From: Pedobacter hartonius
GTDB lineage: Bacteria; Bacteroidota; Bacteroidia; Sphingobacteriales; Sphingobacteriaceae
Length of the DNA: 64,000 nucleotides
NCBI RefSeq assembly: GCF_900107535.1
Contig: NZ_FNRA01000008.1
Coordinates: 62,001 to 126,000 of the forward strand
Direction of reading: 5' to 3'
Shown: positions 61,498-64,000 of the stretch, piece after piece
Position numbering within the stretch: the stretch's first letter is position 1
Layout of the letters: every line of letters starts with the position of its first letter
Program-made: the position numbers and the translations under genes
Notes under the pieces: generated by a model
What the model was told of the DNA's origin: nothing
What the model saw: the letters and a program-made list of their open reading frames with translations, nothing else
Databases searched by the model: none

Positions 61498-61505
61498 TAC
61501 CTTTG
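61498..61505 (+). promoter_or_regulatory. Candidate -7 promoter element for the GH5 gene
   Basis: TACCTTTG matches TAnnTTTG and lies 27 bases before the GH5 ATG at 61533, just past the terminator. TTTC at 61479-61482 is the only -33-like sequence, at short spacing. It suggests the GH5 gene has its own promoter. Confidence 0.38.
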
Positions 61506-61532
61506 TATATGGAAATTAACCGTATTGTTAAA

Positions 61533-63278
61533 ATGAAAAAACTCTTAGTCATACTGCTCAGCCTCTCCTTAACCAGCTATGTCATTCCGGCTGCAGCGCA
61601 GGGTTTACATGCTGAAGGAACAAAAATCGTAAACGCAAAAGGCGAGAATGTAATACTGCGTGGAATGGGGCTGGGCGGATGGATGCTGCAGGAAGGTTAC
61701 ATGTTAAAGATCAATAAGGAAAGCCAGCAATACAGGATCCGCGAACGTATTGAAGATCTTGTAGGCCCGGAAAAAACGGCCGAATTCTATGACCTCTGGC
61801 TAAAGAACCATACCCGGAAAACCGACATTGATTCCCTGAAAGCATGGGGCTTTAATTCAGTACGCCTTCCCATGCATTACAACTTATACACGCTGGCCGC
61901 GGAAAAGGAACCGGTGGCCGGAAAGAATACATGGCTGGATAAAGGGTTTTCCATGACCGACAGCCTGCTGGCCTGGTGCAAAGCAAACCGGATCTACCTG
62001 ATCCTGGATCTGCACGCCCTGCCCGGAGGCCAGGGGAATGACCTGAACATTGCGGACAGGGACCCGTCAAAACCCTCGGTATGGGATAGCGAGGCGAACC
62101 GGCAAAAGACGGTGGCACTGTGGAAAAAACTGGCCGGACGTTATGTGAACGAACCCTGGATTGGCGGATACGATATCATTAATGAGCCCAACTGGGGATT
62201 TGAAAACCCGGCAGAAGATCAGCATGGCCTGAAAGAACAAAAGAACGCCCCGCTCAGAAAGCTGATGGTGGAAATTACTGAAGCGATCCGTTCAGTTGAC
62301 CAGAAACATATGATCATTATTGAAGGAAATGGCTGGGGCAACAACTATAACGGAATTATGCCCGCATGGGATAAGAATATGATCCTCAGCTTTCATAAAT
62401 ACTGGAACTACAATGACCAGGCCTCCGTAGCCCATATTGTAAAAATGAGGGACCAGTACAATGTGCCGGCATGGCTGGGCGAAACCGGTGAGAATTCGAA
62501 CGTGTGGTTCACTGATGCGATCCGGCTGCTGGAGAAAAACAATATCGGCTGGTCATGGTGGCCGCTCAAAAAGATAGGTTTTAATAACCCTTCAGAAATA
62601 AGATCGAATCCCAATTATAACGGCATAACTGATTATATGAACGGAAAGGGCAACAAACCTGCAGCAGGTAAAGCTTATAGCGGACTGATGGAGCTGGCTG
62701 AAAACCTCAAACTGGAGAACACGATCATCCACCGCGATGTGATCGATGCGATGATCCGCCAGCCTTTTTCTAATGAGACCCTGCCTTTCAAAAACAATAT
62801 CGTGAGCAATCATACGCTGCTCAAAGCCGTGGATTATGACCTGGGTGTAAGTGGTGTCGCATACAGTGATAAAGACACTGCGGATTATCATGTATCTACC
62901 GGAAAAACCAGTCCGGGAAACAAAGGCGGTATATATAGAAATGACGGAGTGGATATCAGCAGTGATTCCAGCAGGCGGGAAGCATATTACGTGAGCAGTT
63001 TTGAAAGCGGCGAGTGGCTTCAGTATACCATTACGGTAAAAGAAAAGGGCAGTTATACCTTAACGTTTAAACTGGCGGCAACAGCCAAAGTCAAATTATC
63101 GCTGTCTGTGAATGGCAAAGCTGCAGCGAAAGAAATAACCGTTCTCCCTACCGGCGGGTTGACAAATTTCAGGCAACTGGAAGTAAAAAATATTAAATTG
63201 GACAAAGGGAAACAGGTATTGAGAGTTTACGCCGATGCCGGAGGCTTCAATTTTGACAGTATACAATTCCAAAAATAA
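61533..63278 (+). CDS. Family 5 glycoside hydrolase with C-terminal CBM6-like domain
   Basis: This is a 581-residue secreted enzyme with a signal peptide (about 1-23, ending AAAQ), a GH5 TIM barrel (about 28-400) and a CBM6-like beta-sandwich (about 450-580). The acid/base is Glu218 in IINEPN and the nucleophile Glu317 in WLGETGE; other GH5 residues include HYN near 115 and HKYW at 288-291. The ATG at 61533 gives the signal peptide directly; earlier in-frame starts (61509, 61503) do not. The family cleaves beta-glucans, mannans or related chains, and the exact substrate is not clear. It is downstream of SusC-SusD and likely part of the same locus. Confidence 0.92.
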   Translation: MKKLLVILLSLSLTSYVIPAAAQGLHAEGTKIVNAKGENVILRGMGLGGWMLQEGYMLKINKESQQYRIRERIEDLVGPEKTAEFYDLWLKNHTRKTDIDSLKAWGFNSVRLPMHYNLYTLAAEKEPVAGKNTWLDKGFSMTDSLLAWCKANRIYLILDLHALPGGQGNDLNIADRDPSKPSVWDSEANRQKTVALWKKLAGRYVNEPWIGGYDIINEPNWGFENPAEDQHGLKEQKNAPLRKLMVEITEAIRSVDQKHMIIIEGNGWGNNYNGIMPAWDKNMILSFHKYWNYNDQASVAHIVKMRDQYNVPAWLGETGENSNVWFTDAIRLLEKNNIGWSWWPLKKIGFNNPSEIRSNPNYNGITDYMNGKGNKPAAGKAYSGLMELAENLKLENTIIHRDVIDAMIRQPFSNETLPFKNNIVSNHTLLKAVDYDLGVSGVAYSDKDTADYHVSTGKTSPGNKGGIYRNDGVDISSDSSRREAYYVSSFESGEWLQYTITVKEKGSYTLTFKLAATAKVKLSLSVNGKAAAKEITVLPTGGLTNFRQLEVKNIKLDKGKQVLRVYADAGGFNFDSIQFQK

Positions 63279-63285
63279 CAGCAAC

Positions 63286-64000
63286 TTGAAAGGCTACAGG
63301 CGTTTGTTTTTAATCTTTGGGCTGATCATTGCGATGGTCAGCCTTTTCGCGCAATGCATGAATTCCGGCAGGGCACCGGCAACGGAAAAGACCTATGCCG
63401 GTATGGAGGCCTGTAAGCAATGTCATGCTCCAATCGTGGAGAGTTACCTGCAGAATCCGCATCAGCAAACTTCAGCTGCTGTGGGAGATGACCAGATAAT
63501 CAACGGCCACGGCGCGCATTCAGCGGTTTATACATTTGATGCGCATGTAAAGCTGATCGTAGAAAAGAGGGATGGCAAAATGTTCCAGGTACTGTACCTT
63601 GATGGCAAGGAACAACTGGCCCGCCCATTTGACATTAAGATTGGTTCAGGAGAAAAAGCCCATACCTACGGTTACTGGAAGGGAAACCAGCTAAAGCAAT
63701 TGCCCCTGTCCTACTTCAGTGCTATCCGGAGCTGGGCAAACAGTCCCGGATATCCTGCTGATAAGGTTTACCTGGACCGCCCTATAGGCGCACGATGCCT
63801 TGAATGCCACAGTTCCTTTGCAGATGTAAAATCAGTTCCCGATGGACCGCTAAAAGTGAAGGAGGAACTGAAGCAAAGCTCGCTGGTGTATGGTATAGAC
63901 TGTGAACGCTGTCATGGCCCGGCGGGTAAACATGTTGAGTTTCACCTGGAGAATCCACAGGAGAAAACCGCGAAATTCATCGCTGTCTACAAAACACTGA
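63286..64000 (+). CDS. Multihaem c-type cytochrome lipoprotein (3' truncated)
   Basis: The frame is open to the end of the window, so only about 238 residues are visible. A signal peptide ends in LFAQC with a possible lipid Cys24. Three CXXCH haem sites are visible: CKQCH (43-47), CLECH (171-175) and CERCH (206-210), with extra His residues (NPHQQTS, HGAH) that could be distal ligands, as in cytochrome c554-like proteins. The start is uncertain: TTG at 63286, 7 bases after the GH5 stop, is used; a TTG at 63253 would overlap it. Whether it belongs to the polysaccharide locus or to a separate respiratory unit is not clear. Confidence 0.8.
   Translation, partial: MKGYRRLFLIFGLIIAMVSLFAQCMNSGRAPATEKTYAGMEACKQCHAPIVESYLQNPHQQTSAAVGDDQIINGHGAHSAVYTFDAHVKLIVEKRDGKMFQVLYLDGKEQLARPFDIKIGSGEKAHTYGYWKGNQLKQLPLSYFSAIRSWANSPGYPADKVYLDRPIGARCLECHSSFADVKSVPDGPLKVKEELKQSSLVYGIDCERCHGPAGKHVEFHLENPQEKTAKFIAVYKTL

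Noticed and set aside
1..64000. CRISPR arrays, tRNA or rRNA genes, insertion sequences
   Set aside because: No regularly spaced repeats, tRNA-like cloverleaf, rRNA segments or transposase genes were recognised when reading the window.

Overview
The window looks like chromosome from a Bacteroidota member, most likely a Sphingobacteriaceae/Pedobacter-type organism. The signs are a SusC/SusD pair, Wzi-like capsule proteins, promoters of the Bacteroidota form TAnnTTTG, few Shine-Dalgarno sites, and tightly coupled minus-strand glycan genes with TAATG or ATGA stop/start overlaps. By eye, the glycan region (about 1-48 kb) is clearly more AT-rich than the flank to the right (about 49-64 kb), as expected for an exchangeable surface-polysaccharide locus.

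The left edge carries the 3' part of a plus-strand Wzz-like protein, probably the end of another export locus. From 48.6 kb down to 1.1 kb almost everything lies on the minus strand. Read in the direction of transcription, it starts with an outer-membrane barrel protein and RfbD, then LegF (CMP-legionaminate synthetase), a second Gmd, Wza-like and Wzz-like export proteins, and LegB, LegC, LegH, LegI, LegG with a CBS-domain nucleotidyltransferase of PtmE type. Next come a Gfo/Idh oxidoreductase, an SpsF-like cytidylyltransferase, a class III aminotransferase and an SDR of PtmA type. These are followed by a possible nonulosonate transferase, a flippase, glycosyltransferases, a Wzy candidate, sugar epimerases, a WecA/WbpL-type initiating phosphotransferase, a lipoprotein and two tandem Wzi-like barrels. 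Together this is a Wzx/Wzy-dependent capsule or O-antigen system whose repeat unit probably contains a legionaminic-acid-type nonulosonic acid.

A plus-strand XRE regulator gene (14.1 kb) separates this unit from a second part. That part holds ManC-Gmd, which ends in an intrinsic terminator at 11.5 kb, and a CapD-like dehydratase, second flippase and GT2 with their own promoter at 11.3 kb. The last part (1.1-6.7 kb) is a six-gene cassette: FkbH-like enzyme, acyl carrier protein, MaoC-like hydratase, SDR reductase, MBOAT acyltransferase and SGNH protein. It has the logic of the Dlt D-alanylation system, except that the activating ligase is replaced by an FkbH-type enzyme expected to load a C3 glyceryl-like unit. 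I consider it the most interesting system in the window.

The right flank is ordinary chromosome. It has signalling genes (GAF-PAS-DHp protein, REC-PAS-kinase, hybrid kinase), two tiny tail-to-tail genes, an AraC regulator and a lipoprotein. It ends with a small polysaccharide-utilisation locus (SusC, SusD, GH5-CBM6) and the start of a multihaem c-type cytochrome lipoprotein that runs off the right edge. No rRNA, tRNA, CRISPR array or insertion sequence was recognised. All functions are read from sequence motifs and context, without database searches.
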